The translations under genes were made by a program, and so were the position numbers. Positions 6,747 through 14,557 of a stretch of DNA of 21,632 nucleotides are shown one piece after another (positions within the stretch are counted from its first letter, which is position 1; the number at the start of each line of letters is the position of its first letter). Source of the stretch: a virus. The stretch lies in the IMG/VR virus record IMGVR_UViG_3300025646_004713, positions 1 through 21,632 of that record. One strand, written 5' to 3'. The notes beneath the pieces were generated by a model that was given only the letters and a program-made list of their open reading frames with translations, did no database searches and was not told the origin of the DNA.

Positions 6747-8205
6747 TGATGTTAGAGCGAACACGTTGATAATATCGAAGGAAAATGAAGTATATATGAA
6801 GGTCGATGCAGAACCTGTTATACGACAGGAGCTGTCGGATTACTTCACGTTTACAGTCCCTGGTGCTAAGTTTATGCCTGCGTATCGTAATCGTATGTGG
6901 GATGGCCGTATCAGACTTTACGATGGTAGAACAAAACAGCTGTATGTTGGATTATTGCCATATGTTAAACATTTTGCTGATGAACGCGAATATGATCTAG
7001 ACATTTTGGACAATATTGATATACAAGAAAATTTTTCAGTAAAAGAAGCAAAAGAATTTATACAAGAACTCAAAACTAAATTTACTCCTCGCGATTATCA
7101 ATTAGAAAGTTTTGTCCATCTTGTACGAAACAATCGTAGTTTACTTGTTTCACCTACTGCTTCAGGGAAATCATTTATTATATGGCTTTTGACTCAATGG
7201 TATGGTGATTCAAAAACTTTAATTATTGTCCCTACAACTTCGCTAGTACATCAGATGAAATCGGACTTTGTTGAGTATGGTTCTGATGTAAATGATATTC
7301 ATATTATTATGAGTGGTCATGAAAAACAAACAGATGCAAGAATAGTAGTATCAACATGGCAGTCATTATATAATTTACCAAAGAAATATTTCTCTCAATA
7401 TGAGGTAGTCGTTGGAGATGAATGTCATTTATTTAAAGCAAAGTCTTTGACATCTATCATGACTAAGTTAGTTGATTGTAAGTATCGATTTGGATTTACT
7501 GGTACGCTTGATGGCACACAAACGCATAAGCTCGTGCTTGAAGGATTGTTTGGTAAAGTAAAGCAATTTGTAAAAACAAAAGAACTGATTGAACAAGATC
7601 ACCTGGCAAACTTTAGAATTAAGTGTTTAGTTTTGAAGTATACTGATGAAGAAAAGAAACTTGTCAGTAAGATGAAGTATCAAGATGAGATTGATTTTAT
7701 AATAAGTAATAATAGAAGAAATGTTTTTATAAAGAACTTAGCATTATCATTGAATGGAAATACTCTTTTATTATTTCAATATGTAGAAAAGCATGGAAAG
7801 ATACTTTATGATTTAATATCAAAGTCGGTGGAAAACAATCGAAAAGTCTTTTTTGTATACGGAGGCACGGATGCAGAGACACGCGAACAGATCAGGGCTA
7901 TTACCGAAAAAGAAAAAGACGCAATCATTATTGCTTCGTATGGCACTTTTAGTACGGGGATTAATATTCGTAACCTTCATAATATTATTTTTTCTTCTCC
8001 CACTAAGTCTCGCATTCGCAATCTCCAATCTATTGGAAGGGGGTTACGCAAGGGTGATGAAAAAACTAGGGCGACGCTCTTCGACATCGCCGACGATTTA
8101 AGAAACAAGTCAAAAACAAATTACACACTAACACATTTTGCCGAAAGAATAAAAATCTATAACGAAGAAGAGTTTGAGTATAAAATTTATAATATAAATT
8201 TATAA
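6697..8205 (+). CDS. uvsW: UvsW helicase (branched-DNA/RNA-DNA helicase)
   Basis: A 502-residue superfamily 2 helicase equivalent to T4 UvsW. The N-terminal substrate-binding domain carries FMPAYRNRMWDGRIRLYD (residues 59-76), parallel to FNPRFRYGNWDGRIRL in T4. Helicase motifs follow: Walker A SPTASGKSF (152-160), DECH box (241-244), FTGTLDG (267-273) and motif VI QSIGRGLRKG (444-453). T4 UvsW unwinds R-loops, reverses stalled forks and moves Holliday junctions, shutting off origin replication late. The ATG at 6697 has a GAGGGG ribosome site inside uvsY, giving about 20 more N-terminal residues than T4; a TTG at 6766 is the alternative start. The 50-base overlap implies coupled translation. 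Confidence 0.95.
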   Translation: MSSKTVWISSDLLLDNNDVRANTLIISKENEVYMKVDAEPVIRQELSDYFTFTVPGAKFMPAYRNRMWDGRIRLYDGRTKQLYVGLLPYVKHFADEREYDLDILDNIDIQENFSVKEAKEFIQELKTKFTPRDYQLESFVHLVRNNRSLLVSPTASGKSFIIWLLTQWYGDSKTLIIVPTTSLVHQMKSDFVEYGSDVNDIHIIMSGHEKQTDARIVVSTWQSLYNLPKKYFSQYEVVVGDECHLFKAKSLTSIMTKLVDCKYRFGFTGTLDGTQTHKLVLEGLFGKVKQFVKTKELIEQDHLANFRIKCLVLKYTDEEKKLVSKMKYQDEIDFIISNNRRNVFIKNLALSLNGNTLLLFQYVEKHGKILYDLISKSVENNRKVFFVYGGTDAETREQIRAITEKEKDAIIIASYGTFSTGINIRNLHNIIFSSPTKSRIRNLQSIGRGLRKGDEKTRATLFDIADDLRNKSKTNYTLTHFAERIKIYNEEEFEYKIYNINL

Positions 8206-8218
8206 AAAAGGTTTACTA

Positions 8219-8572
8219 ATGGACCAAAATATTTTATACTTTAAATTAGTTACTGGAGAAAATTTAATTTCTTCTGTTGATGGAGAAGATGATGAAGGAT
8301 TATTATTAGTCAATCCTCTTCAACTTTTTTCTCGGCATACTAACTTTGGATCTTCAGTTAAAATATCAAAATGGATTCCTTTTGTTAATGAACAAGAATT
8401 TTTTTTAAGAAGGAATCATATAGTAACCTCTGGTATTCCAACCAATGATATAGTTGATTTTTACAATCAGGCTTTGGAATCTTTAGAAAATACGCAATCT
8501 CGTGAGTATGAAGAAGAAATAACCAGAGCTTTATATGAAAAATTTGCAAACACAAATATAATGGTACACTAA
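8219..8572 (+). CDS. Sm-like small phage protein
   Basis: A 117-residue protein with a pattern of short beta strands, starting ILYFKLVTGENLISSVDGEDDEG and continuing LLLVNPLQLF. The KLxTGExLIxxV...NPLxL arrangement is that of a family of Sm-like (LSm/Hfq-fold) proteins of T4-like marine phages; a structure from a putative cyanophage member has been described, as I recall. A homologous small gene commonly sits between uvsW and 55. The acidic C-terminal helix region (about residues 85-112) is outside the fold. RNA binding is possible but unproven. It lies 13 bases after uvsW and one base before gene 55, so it belongs to the same operon. Confidence 0.62.
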   Translation: MDQNILYFKLVTGENLISSVDGEDDEGLLLVNPLQLFSRHTNFGSSVKISKWIPFVNEQEFFLRRNHIVTSGIPTNDIVDFYNQALESLENTQSREYEEEITRALYEKFANTNIMVH

Positions 8573-8573
8573 T

Positions 8574-9128
8574 ATGGCAAAGAAAAAATTACAACATTAT
8601 GTAAACAACAAAGAGTTTCTTGCTGCAATGATTGAGTATAAAAAATCAGTTGTTGAAGCAGAGAAAAGAAATGAACAACGACCTCCTGTCACTCCGTATA
8701 TTGGCGAGTGTATTATGAAGATTGCTGTTCATCTTTCTCATAAACCAAACTTTGTTAATTATACCTTCAAAGATGAATTTATCTCCGATGGTATTGAAAA
8801 CTGTTTACAATATATCGATAATTTTGATCCAGAAAAATCTCAAAATCCTTTTGCGTATTTCACACAAATTATCTTTTATGCATTCCTAAGAAGAATTCAA
8901 AAAGAAAAGAAACATCTCTATACAAAATATAAATTAGCAGATGAAATTAATGTTACAAATATGAATTATGATACACAAGATCATGATGGTGGCACTGATT
9001 ATGTAAACAAATCAAAAGCTGATGAATGGTCAAGAGATCATATTGATGTTTTCATTGAGAATTTTGAAGAAACAAAACGCAGAAAAAGAAATAGAAATAC
9101 TGCAGTAGATACGTTGATGTCAGATTGA
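8574..9128 (+). CDS. 55: Late-promoter sigma factor (gp55)
   Basis: A 184-residue protein (T4 gp55 has 185). It shares with T4 the N-terminal YVNNKEFLAAMIEYK, the central EFISDGIENCLQYIDNFDPEKSQNPFAYFTQI (about residues 66-98) and FLRRIQKEKK, which form the reduced sigma region 2 that binds core polymerase and opens TATAAATA promoters. The C-terminus AVDTLMSD (177-184) lies where T4 gp55 carries its sliding-clamp-binding motif (SLDFLYE), but it is diverged. Four exact TATAAATA boxes in this window are its likely targets. The gene abuts the Sm-like gene and precedes gene 47 by four bases. Confidence 0.95.
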   Translation: MAKKKLQHYVNNKEFLAAMIEYKKSVVEAEKRNEQRPPVTPYIGECIMKIAVHLSHKPNFVNYTFKDEFISDGIENCLQYIDNFDPEKSQNPFAYFTQIIFYAFLRRIQKEKKHLYTKYKLADEINVTNMNYDTQDHDGGTDYVNKSKADEWSRDHIDVFIENFEETKRRKRNRNTAVDTLMSD

Positions 9129-9132
9129 TAAT

Positions 9133-10203
9133 ATGAAAGCAGCAATTATAACTGATACACACTTTGGTGTGCGTAATGACAGTCATATTTTTTTAGATTA
9201 TTTTGAAAAATTTTATACCAATATTTTCTTTCCATATATCTTAAAAAATAATATTCAAACCATCTTTCATCTTGGTGATATTGTTGATAGGCGAAAGTTT
9301 ATCAATTATGTCACTTTGAAAGAATTTAAACGAATCTTTGTTCAACCTTGTATTGATAACAATATCAAACTTGTTGGTATTGTCGGCAATCATGATATTC
9401 CATATCGGAACACAAATGAAGTCAATGCAATGAATGAATTGTTTAACAATCCTAATATCACATTCTATTCAGAGCCAATTGAATATAACTTTAGTGATTG
9501 TATTATTGCAATGCTACCATGGATTAATAATACTAACTATGATGAATCTTTGAACTTTGTAAAGAATACAAAAGCACAAATTTTATTTGGTCACTTAGAA
9601 CTCGCTGGTTTCGAAATGTATCGAGGTATGCCAAACCCACATGGTATGCAAGCAAGTCTTTTTGATAAATTTGATATGGTATGTTCAGGTCACTTTCATC
9701 ATAAGTCTTCAAGAGGAAACATTAACTATCTTGGTAATCCATATGAATTATTTTGGAATGACTATAATGATCAAAGAGGATTTCATATTTTTGATTCTGA
9801 AAAAAGAGACTTGACTTTTATTCAAAATCCATATAGAATGTTTAATAAGTTATGGTATGATGATTTTGACATTTCTTCTTATGAAGAGATTATGAGTAAA
9901 TATAATTTTGAAGAATATACAGATACATATGTGAAAGTGATTGTTAAAAATAAAAATAATCCTTACTGGTTTGACATGGTATTAGATTCCCTGTACAAAA
10001 ATAATCCCGCAAATGTTTCGATTGTTGAAGATAATAAAAATTTAGATCAACAATCTGAAGAAGAAATTATAAGTGAAGCGGAAGATACGTTGACTTCGCT
10101 TTTTAAATATGTCGAAAAGATGGAAACCAAAGTAGATAAACAAAAGTTACAGCAACTATTTTCCAATCTTTATATTGAGGCACAAAACACGGAAGTTGCA
10201 TGA
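9133..10203 (+). CDS. 47: Recombination nuclease subunit gp47 (Mre11/SbcD type)
   Basis: A 356-residue calcineurin-like phosphoesterase. Metal-binding motifs are DTHFG (D8, H10), GDIVDRR (D49), GNHD (85-88), GHLE (H154) and GHFHH (186-190), in the order of Mre11/SbcD nucleases. With gp46 it forms the complex that resects DNA ends to 3' single strands for UvsX/UvsY recombination and helps degrade host DNA. Length matches T4 gp47 (339) with a slightly longer C-terminus. Its stop overlaps the gene 46 start (ATGA at 10200-10203), as expected for two subunits made in fixed ratio. Confidence 0.95.
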   Translation: MKAAIITDTHFGVRNDSHIFLDYFEKFYTNIFFPYILKNNIQTIFHLGDIVDRRKFINYVTLKEFKRIFVQPCIDNNIKLVGIVGNHDIPYRNTNEVNAMNELFNNPNITFYSEPIEYNFSDCIIAMLPWINNTNYDESLNFVKNTKAQILFGHLELAGFEMYRGMPNPHGMQASLFDKFDMVCSGHFHHKSSRGNINYLGNPYELFWNDYNDQRGFHIFDSEKRDLTFIQNPYRMFNKLWYDDFDISSYEEIMSKYNFEEYTDTYVKVIVKNKNNPYWFDMVLDSLYKNNPANVSIVEDNKNLDQQSEEEIISEAEDTLTSLFKYVEKMETKVDKQKLQQLFSNLYIEAQNTEVA

Positions 10204-11915
10204 TTCATTTTCATAATGTTCGGTGGAAAAATTTTCTTTCTACCGGAAACAGTTGGACTGAAATTCAGTTTGACAGAAACCCAACAACTCTAATTATTGG
10301 AGAGAATGGCGCAGGTAAATCAACTGTGCTTGATGCATTATGCTTTGTTTTGTTTGGTAAGCCATTTCGTAAAATTAACAAACCACAACTTGTTAACTCA
10401 GTAAACGGAAAAGGATTACTAGTAGAAATCGATTTTAGTGTTGGGAATAAGAAATATAAAATTGTAAGAGGATATAAACCTCACGTATTTGAAATTTGGC
10501 AAGATGGTATAATGATAAACCAAACAGCCAAAATCACCGATTATCAATCAGATCTTGAAAAAAATATTTTAAAACTCAATTACAATTCTTTCACACAGAT
10601 TGTAATATTAGGCTCATCTACCTTTATTCCTTTTATGCAATTGCCAGCATGGCAAAGGAGAGAAGTAATTGAGGATCTACTTGATCTCAAAATCTTCACT
10701 TCAATGAATCTTATTTTAAAAGAAAAATTACAAACGAATAAAGAAAACTTGAAAGAGATTCGTCATCAAATTGACCTTGAAGACGAGAAACTGAATGTAC
10801 ATAATCATTACATTGATGAAATTCGATCAAAGAATAAAGAAAGAATTGAAACATTAAAAACTGAAATTGAAAAGTCAGAAACATCGATAGTAAGATTAAA
10901 TGTTGATATTGATTTGAATAATAAATTAATTGATCAATTAAAAGACTCAATTAAAGATGAAGATAACGTAAACAAAAAACTCCAAGAGATTCTCAAGATT
11001 GAGAGCAAGTTTGAAGATAAGACAAAGAAACTAAAAAGTGAACTCAAGTTTTATGAGCAAAATGATCATTGTCCAACTTGTACACAAGAAATCTCTTTAG
11101 AGATTAAAGAGACAAAGATCAATGACAACAATCAAAAGATTCAAGATGTGGTAGATGCTCTAGAAAAGTTACAGATTGAACTTGATAAAGAGAATCAGAG
11201 ACTACTTGATATTCATGAGATTAACTCAGAGATTAAAGAGCATCTAGAAAAAGTATCTGACTGTAACAATCAGATTTCTTCATTAAACAAGTACATTGGT
11301 CAATTAAGAGAAAATATTGACACAGAGGTTGCTGATGTTGGTAGTCTAAAGAATGAAAATAAAAAGGTAAAAGAGATTGAGAAAAAAATAAAAGGTTATG
11401 AAAAACAAAAAGAGGATTACCTTTACGAACAACAACTCTTAAATGTTGCCGCTGACATGTTAAAGGATACTGGAATCAAAACTCAAATTGTTCGGCAGTA
11501 TGTTCCAGTTATGAATAAACTCGTAAATAAATATCTTGCTGCAATGGAGTTCTTTGTAAGTTTTGAATTAGATGAAAATTTTGATGAGTCTATAAAATCA
11601 AGACATCGAGATAAGTTTAGTTATTCTTCTTTCAGTGAAGGCGAAAAGATGAGAATTGATTTGTCTCTATTACTTACATGGAGAGCCATTGCAAAAATGA
11701 AAAACTCTACCAACACAAACTTACTTATTTTGGATGAAATATTTGATGCTTCATTGGATACTTCTGGTTGTGATGAATTTCTAAAACTACTCAATGAACT
11801 TGGTAAGGATACCAATGTGTTTCTCATCAGCCACAAAGGTGATGTGTTGCAAGACAAGTTTCGTTCTGTCATTCGTTTTGAAAAATATAAAAATTTCTCG
11901 AGGGTAGCAGCATGA
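10200..11915 (+). CDS. 46: Recombination ATPase subunit gp46 (Rad50/SbcC type)
   Basis: A 571-residue SMC-like ATPase (T4 gp46 has 560). The N-terminal Walker A is GENGAGKST (34-42). Coiled-coil arms flank a zinc hook CPTC (291-294). The C-terminal ABC signature is FSEGEKMRIDLSLL (about 478-491), followed by Walker B LLILDEIFDASLD (about 508-520). It pairs with gp47 as the Mre11-Rad50-like end-processing complex. The coiled coils are shorter than in cellular Rad50, normal for phage versions. The gene ends in an ATGA overlap with the next small gene. Confidence 0.95.
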   Translation: MIHFHNVRWKNFLSTGNSWTEIQFDRNPTTLIIGENGAGKSTVLDALCFVLFGKPFRKINKPQLVNSVNGKGLLVEIDFSVGNKKYKIVRGYKPHVFEIWQDGIMINQTAKITDYQSDLEKNILKLNYNSFTQIVILGSSTFIPFMQLPAWQRREVIEDLLDLKIFTSMNLILKEKLQTNKENLKEIRHQIDLEDEKLNVHNHYIDEIRSKNKERIETLKTEIEKSETSIVRLNVDIDLNNKLIDQLKDSIKDEDNVNKKLQEILKIESKFEDKTKKLKSELKFYEQNDHCPTCTQEISLEIKETKINDNNQKIQDVVDALEKLQIELDKENQRLLDIHEINSEIKEHLEKVSDCNNQISSLNKYIGQLRENIDTEVADVGSLKNENKKVKEIEKKIKGYEKQKEDYLYEQQLLNVAADMLKDTGIKTQIVRQYVPVMNKLVNKYLAAMEFFVSFELDENFDESIKSRHRDKFSYSSFSEGEKMRIDLSLLLTWRAIAKMKNSTNTNLLILDEIFDASLDTSGCDEFLKLLNELGKDTNVFLISHKGDVLQDKFRSVIRFEKYKNFSRVAA

Positions 11916-12097
11916 AAAAATGGGGAATCAAAATTTTATTTGAAAAAAGATACATTTGGATTTTACACATAGATCCAAATGTACAATATGAAAATGTAGG
12001 ACCAAGACTATTCGATACAGAAAACCAAGCAAATGTTTGGGCAAAAAATTGTGGTATTAAAAATTATATCATTGAGGAATATACATGTTTGAATTAG
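11912..12097 (+). CDS. Small hypothetical protein in the 46-def overlap chain
   Basis: A 61-residue protein rich in aromatic residues (MKKWGIKILFEKRYIWILHIDP) that I do not recognise. Its start is the ATGA overlap with gene 46 and its end overlaps the peptide deformylase start by 13 bases, so translation is coupled on both sides. This tight fit, plus AT-rich codon use like the neighbours, supports a real gene. There is no membrane segment or catalytic motif. Function unknown. Confidence 0.62.
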   Translation: MKKWGIKILFEKRYIWILHIDPNVQYENVGPRLFDTENQANVWAKNCGIKNYIIEEYTCLN

Positions 12098-12627
12098 TTG
12101 ATAAGTATGATAAAATTTTAAAGACACCAACGCAACCTTGGGACTTTAATAATAACTATACCGATCTTTCCGGTAAAACGTGGGAGCCTGAAGAGTTTGC
12201 AAAAAAATTAGCATTGACTATGATCAATAAAAATGGTGTGGGGCTTTCCGCAAATCAATGTGGGCATTCTGTTTCTGTTTTTGTGATGGGTGATCCAAGC
12301 AATGAAGAAACAATTATGGCATTTTTTAATCCAAAACTTATTGACTTCATGGGAGATTTAGTTTATTATGAGGAAGGTTGTTTATCATATCCTAAATTAT
12401 TTGTTAAAATAAAACGACCATCACAAGTACGTATGAGATTTTCAGATGCTCAAGGTGAAACGACAACTACGAAGTATACGGGATTCAGTGCTCGTATTAT
12501 TCAACATGAATACGATCACCTTTCAGGCGCTATATTTACGGACAAAGCTAACGATTATCATCTCTCCCAAGCTAAAAAGAATCAGAGATTGCTTATGCGA
12601 AGGGTTAACAAAACTGCCGCTCGTTGA
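12085..12627 (+). CDS. def: Peptide deformylase
   Basis: A 180-residue metalloenzyme with all three family motifs: GVGLSANQ (51-58, consensus GxGLAAxQ), EGCLS (97-101, metal ligand C99) and HEYDH (141-145, ligands H141 and H145, catalytic E142). It removes the N-terminal formyl group from new proteins in the cytosol. Deformylases are known auxiliary genes in marine T4-like phages, where they are thought to support processing of proteins made during infection. The start at 12085 has a TGAGGA ribosome site. Motif I has Ser in place of the first Ala, which is not unusual. The phage enzyme appears catalytically complete. Confidence 0.93.
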   Translation: MFELVDKYDKILKTPTQPWDFNNNYTDLSGKTWEPEEFAKKLALTMINKNGVGLSANQCGHSVSVFVMGDPSNEETIMAFFNPKLIDFMGDLVYYEEGCLSYPKLFVKIKRPSQVRMRFSDAQGETTTTKYTGFSARIIQHEYDHLSGAIFTDKANDYHLSQAKKNQRLLMRRVNKTAAR

Positions 12628-12690
12628 GGTTAATTGGGTAATTGGTCAAGGTGAATCTACACCTATAATTAGATTTAATAGGTATAAACG

Positions 12691-13059
12691 ATGACAAATT
12701 TTGATAAAGTAGCAGAATTTATGAACGCCTTTGGTCAAGATGTTGAGACTGAACCACAATGGACTTCTGTTGCACAATTACGTTATAAATTAATCAAAGA
12801 AGAACTTGATGAATTGAGTGAAGCATTATACGAACGGAATCTGATTGAAGTGGCAGATGCTCTTACTGATTTACTTTATGTTGTTTATGGAGCAGGTCAT
12901 TCTTTTGGAATTGATCTTGACAAATGCTTCGAAGAGGTTCATAATAGTAACATGAGCAAACTTGGCGAAGATGGTAAACCTATCTATCGCGAAGATGGTA
13001 AAGTATTGAAAGGTCCGAATTACTGGGCTCCTAATTTAAAAAAAGTTTTGAATGTCTAA
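12691..13059 (+). CDS. mazG: MazG-type nucleotide pyrophosphohydrolase
   Basis: A 122-residue all-alpha protein with the metal-binding pattern of the MazG/HisE-like NTP pyrophosphatase superfamily: EELDEL (37-42) and EVADALTDLLYV (53-64), giving E37, E38, E41, E53 and D56 as likely magnesium ligands. These enzymes hydrolyse (d)NTPs or related nucleotides to monophosphates. Phage MazG proteins have been proposed to tune nucleotide or alarmone pools during infection. In this context removal of an unwanted dNTP is also conceivable, but there is no direct evidence. It follows deformylase after 63 bases with no obvious promoter and overlaps the next gene by 8 bases. Confidence 0.85.
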   Translation: MTNFDKVAEFMNAFGQDVETEPQWTSVAQLRYKLIKEELDELSEALYERNLIEVADALTDLLYVVYGAGHSFGIDLDKCFEEVHNSNMSKLGEDGKPIYREDGKVLKGPNYWAPNLKKVLNV

Positions 13060-13951
13060 TGAATTCCAAAATAGATTAGATTCTTATAATAAAGACCATT
13101 GCTGGCAATATGACATAAGAATTAATAATTTAGAGCATGATCTCAAAGAAGCATTTTTAACCAAAGAAGAAGCTGAAGCTATAACTCTTTCAGATTTTAG
13201 TTTTGAAAGAGTTGTTAATAAAGAAACACAACAACAAATGGTTGAGTTTATCGAGAGACACGAATGGCTCGGTAATATTTCTCAGATGTCTTCGCATTGG
13301 TTTGCTGCTTATTATAATGGATCTTTATTTCCAAAACTTGCTGGTGTTATTATTATGAACCAGCCAAATGCATTTTCGAAAATGCTTGGCGAAGATACTC
13401 CGAAATTGGAAAGACTTATTAGTCGCGGCGCTTGTATTAGTTGGTCTCCAAAACATTTGGCATCTTCGTTTATTATGTGGTCCATTCGTTGGATGGTCAA
13501 AAATACACAATATAGATTATTTACTGCGTATTCTGATCCAGCAGCAAAAGAGCTTGGTACGATTTATCAAGCATGTAATTTTTATTATCTTGGTAATAAG
13601 TTTGGCGGCACAGAAAGATACATAAGCCCATATAGTGGTAAAGTTGTTTCTGATCGATATTTTCGTCAAGTTTATACGTATAAAAAATATGCTGAAGAGC
13701 TTGGTATTATTTGGGATAAAAAATGGGAACAAGAAATTCGTGGAATGCAATGGGAAAATGTTCCAAATGATATTGAAGAGAAACTAAGAAATCAGTCTAA
13801 GATAGCTCTAAAAAAAGCTGAAAAAATACTTGACATTCCAACAAAACATAAGTATGCTTATGTATTAGGTGAAAATAAAAAAGAAACCAAAGAGTTAAAA
13901 AGATTGTTTTTACAAAAAAATAAAGTGTATGAATATCCAAAGGATAGATAA
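13052..13951 (+). CDS. Mom-like GNAT-fold protein, candidate DNA base modifier
   Basis: A 299-residue protein. Residues 120-149 (ERLISRGACISWSPKHLASSFIMWSIRWM) and 158-181 (TAYSDPAAKELGTIYQACNFYYLG) resemble the phage Mom-like branch of the GNAT superfamily, where an R-L/I-x-S-R..S-x-F segment precedes an (A/S)DP...G-x-IY-x-A-x-N-(F/W)-x-Y-x-G core. The C-terminal KHKYAYVLG...YEYPK is also seen in such proteins, as I recall. Phage Mu Mom modifies adenine in DNA to block restriction. An acyl or carbamoyl-type transfer to a base or base side chain is the likely role here, strengthened by the downstream dioxygenase. It overlaps mazG by 8 bases. Family placement is from memory of motifs, not a search. 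Confidence 0.58.
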   Translation: MSNEFQNRLDSYNKDHCWQYDIRINNLEHDLKEAFLTKEEAEAITLSDFSFERVVNKETQQQMVEFIERHEWLGNISQMSSHWFAAYYNGSLFPKLAGVIIMNQPNAFSKMLGEDTPKLERLISRGACISWSPKHLASSFIMWSIRWMVKNTQYRLFTAYSDPAAKELGTIYQACNFYYLGNKFGGTERYISPYSGKVVSDRYFRQVYTYKKYAEELGIIWDKKWEQEIRGMQWENVPNDIEEKLRNQSKIALKKAEKILDIPTKHKYAYVLGENKKETKELKRLFLQKNKVYEYPKDR

Positions 13952-13954
13952 ATT

Positions 13955-14530
13955 ATGGCAAATCATGTTAACAGTCACATTTCTTTCGAAAATCTTTCAG
14001 AAGAAGCAACTCAGTTTTTATCAAATATAATGCCATCTTTTGATACGCCGACTGCAAAAGTACTTGAGTATTTTTTCGAAGAATCAGAAGATACTATGAA
14101 TACATATGCTTGGTGTGTCGATAATCTTGGTGCGAAATGGGTAAACTTCGAAGAAATCGGAGAAGATACTTTCAATATGTTTTCAGCGTGGAGTTTCCCA
14201 AAAAGATTCGCCGATACACTTTATGAAAAGTTAGTAAGTCTAAATTCTCCAAATTTAGAAATGTGGTGCACCTACGAAGATGAGATGCCAAACTTCATTG
14301 GTGTTTATGGTCGTGGTCCATATGAAGCTGAATATGAAGAAGAATTAGACGAAAATCTTTATGAAGAAGAAATTGGGTCTTTGCCATATAATGAAGAAAC
14401 AGAAGAATTCAATGATGAGTGGTGGGAATTGGCTTATGGTTGGCAAAACAGAGAGAAACAATACTTCCAAGAAATATTGCAAGAACAAAAAGAATTGTGG
14501 AAAACGATTGAGATTTCGTATACATACTAA
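13955..14530 (+). CDS. Api92-like protein with ferredoxin-like domain and acidic tail
   Basis: A 191-residue protein. The N-terminus MANHVNSHISFENLSEEA and the segment YAWCVDNLGAKWVNFEE (about residues 50-66) match the pattern of the Api92-like ferredoxin-fold family (NxWGxKW type), found in phages and plasmids with no firmly known function. The C-terminal third (about 125-191) is strongly acidic and Trp/Tyr-rich, with GPYEAEYEEELDENLYEEE. Such composition can reflect DNA mimicry, but no evidence shows this here. It starts four bases after the Mom-like gene and its 3' end contains the -35 box of the dioxygenase promoter. Confidence 0.6.
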   Translation: MANHVNSHISFENLSEEATQFLSNIMPSFDTPTAKVLEYFFEESEDTMNTYAWCVDNLGAKWVNFEEIGEDTFNMFSAWSFPKRFADTLYEKLVSLNSPNLEMWCTYEDEMPNFIGVYGRGPYEAEYEEELDENLYEEEIGSLPYNEETEEFNDEWWELAYGWQNREKQYFQEILQEQKELWKTIEISYTY

Positions 14531-14552
14531 TATAATATATGAAATTGGAGGT
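14508..14552 (+). promoter_or_regulatory. Sigma70-like promoter and strong ribosome site for the dioxygenase gene
   Basis: TTGAGA at 14508-14513, a 17-base spacer and a perfect TATAAT at 14531-14536 form a near-consensus host promoter. The expected start near 14543 leaves a leader of only about 15 bases, which carries TTGGAGGT (14545-14552), five bases before the ATG at 14558. A second ATG at 14553 is out of frame. Confidence 0.75.
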
Positions 14553-14557
14553 ATGAT

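Noticed and set aside
12446-12694. 82-codon + strand frame over the deformylase end
   Set aside because: It is out of frame with a strongly supported deformylase and has no recognisable protein pattern.
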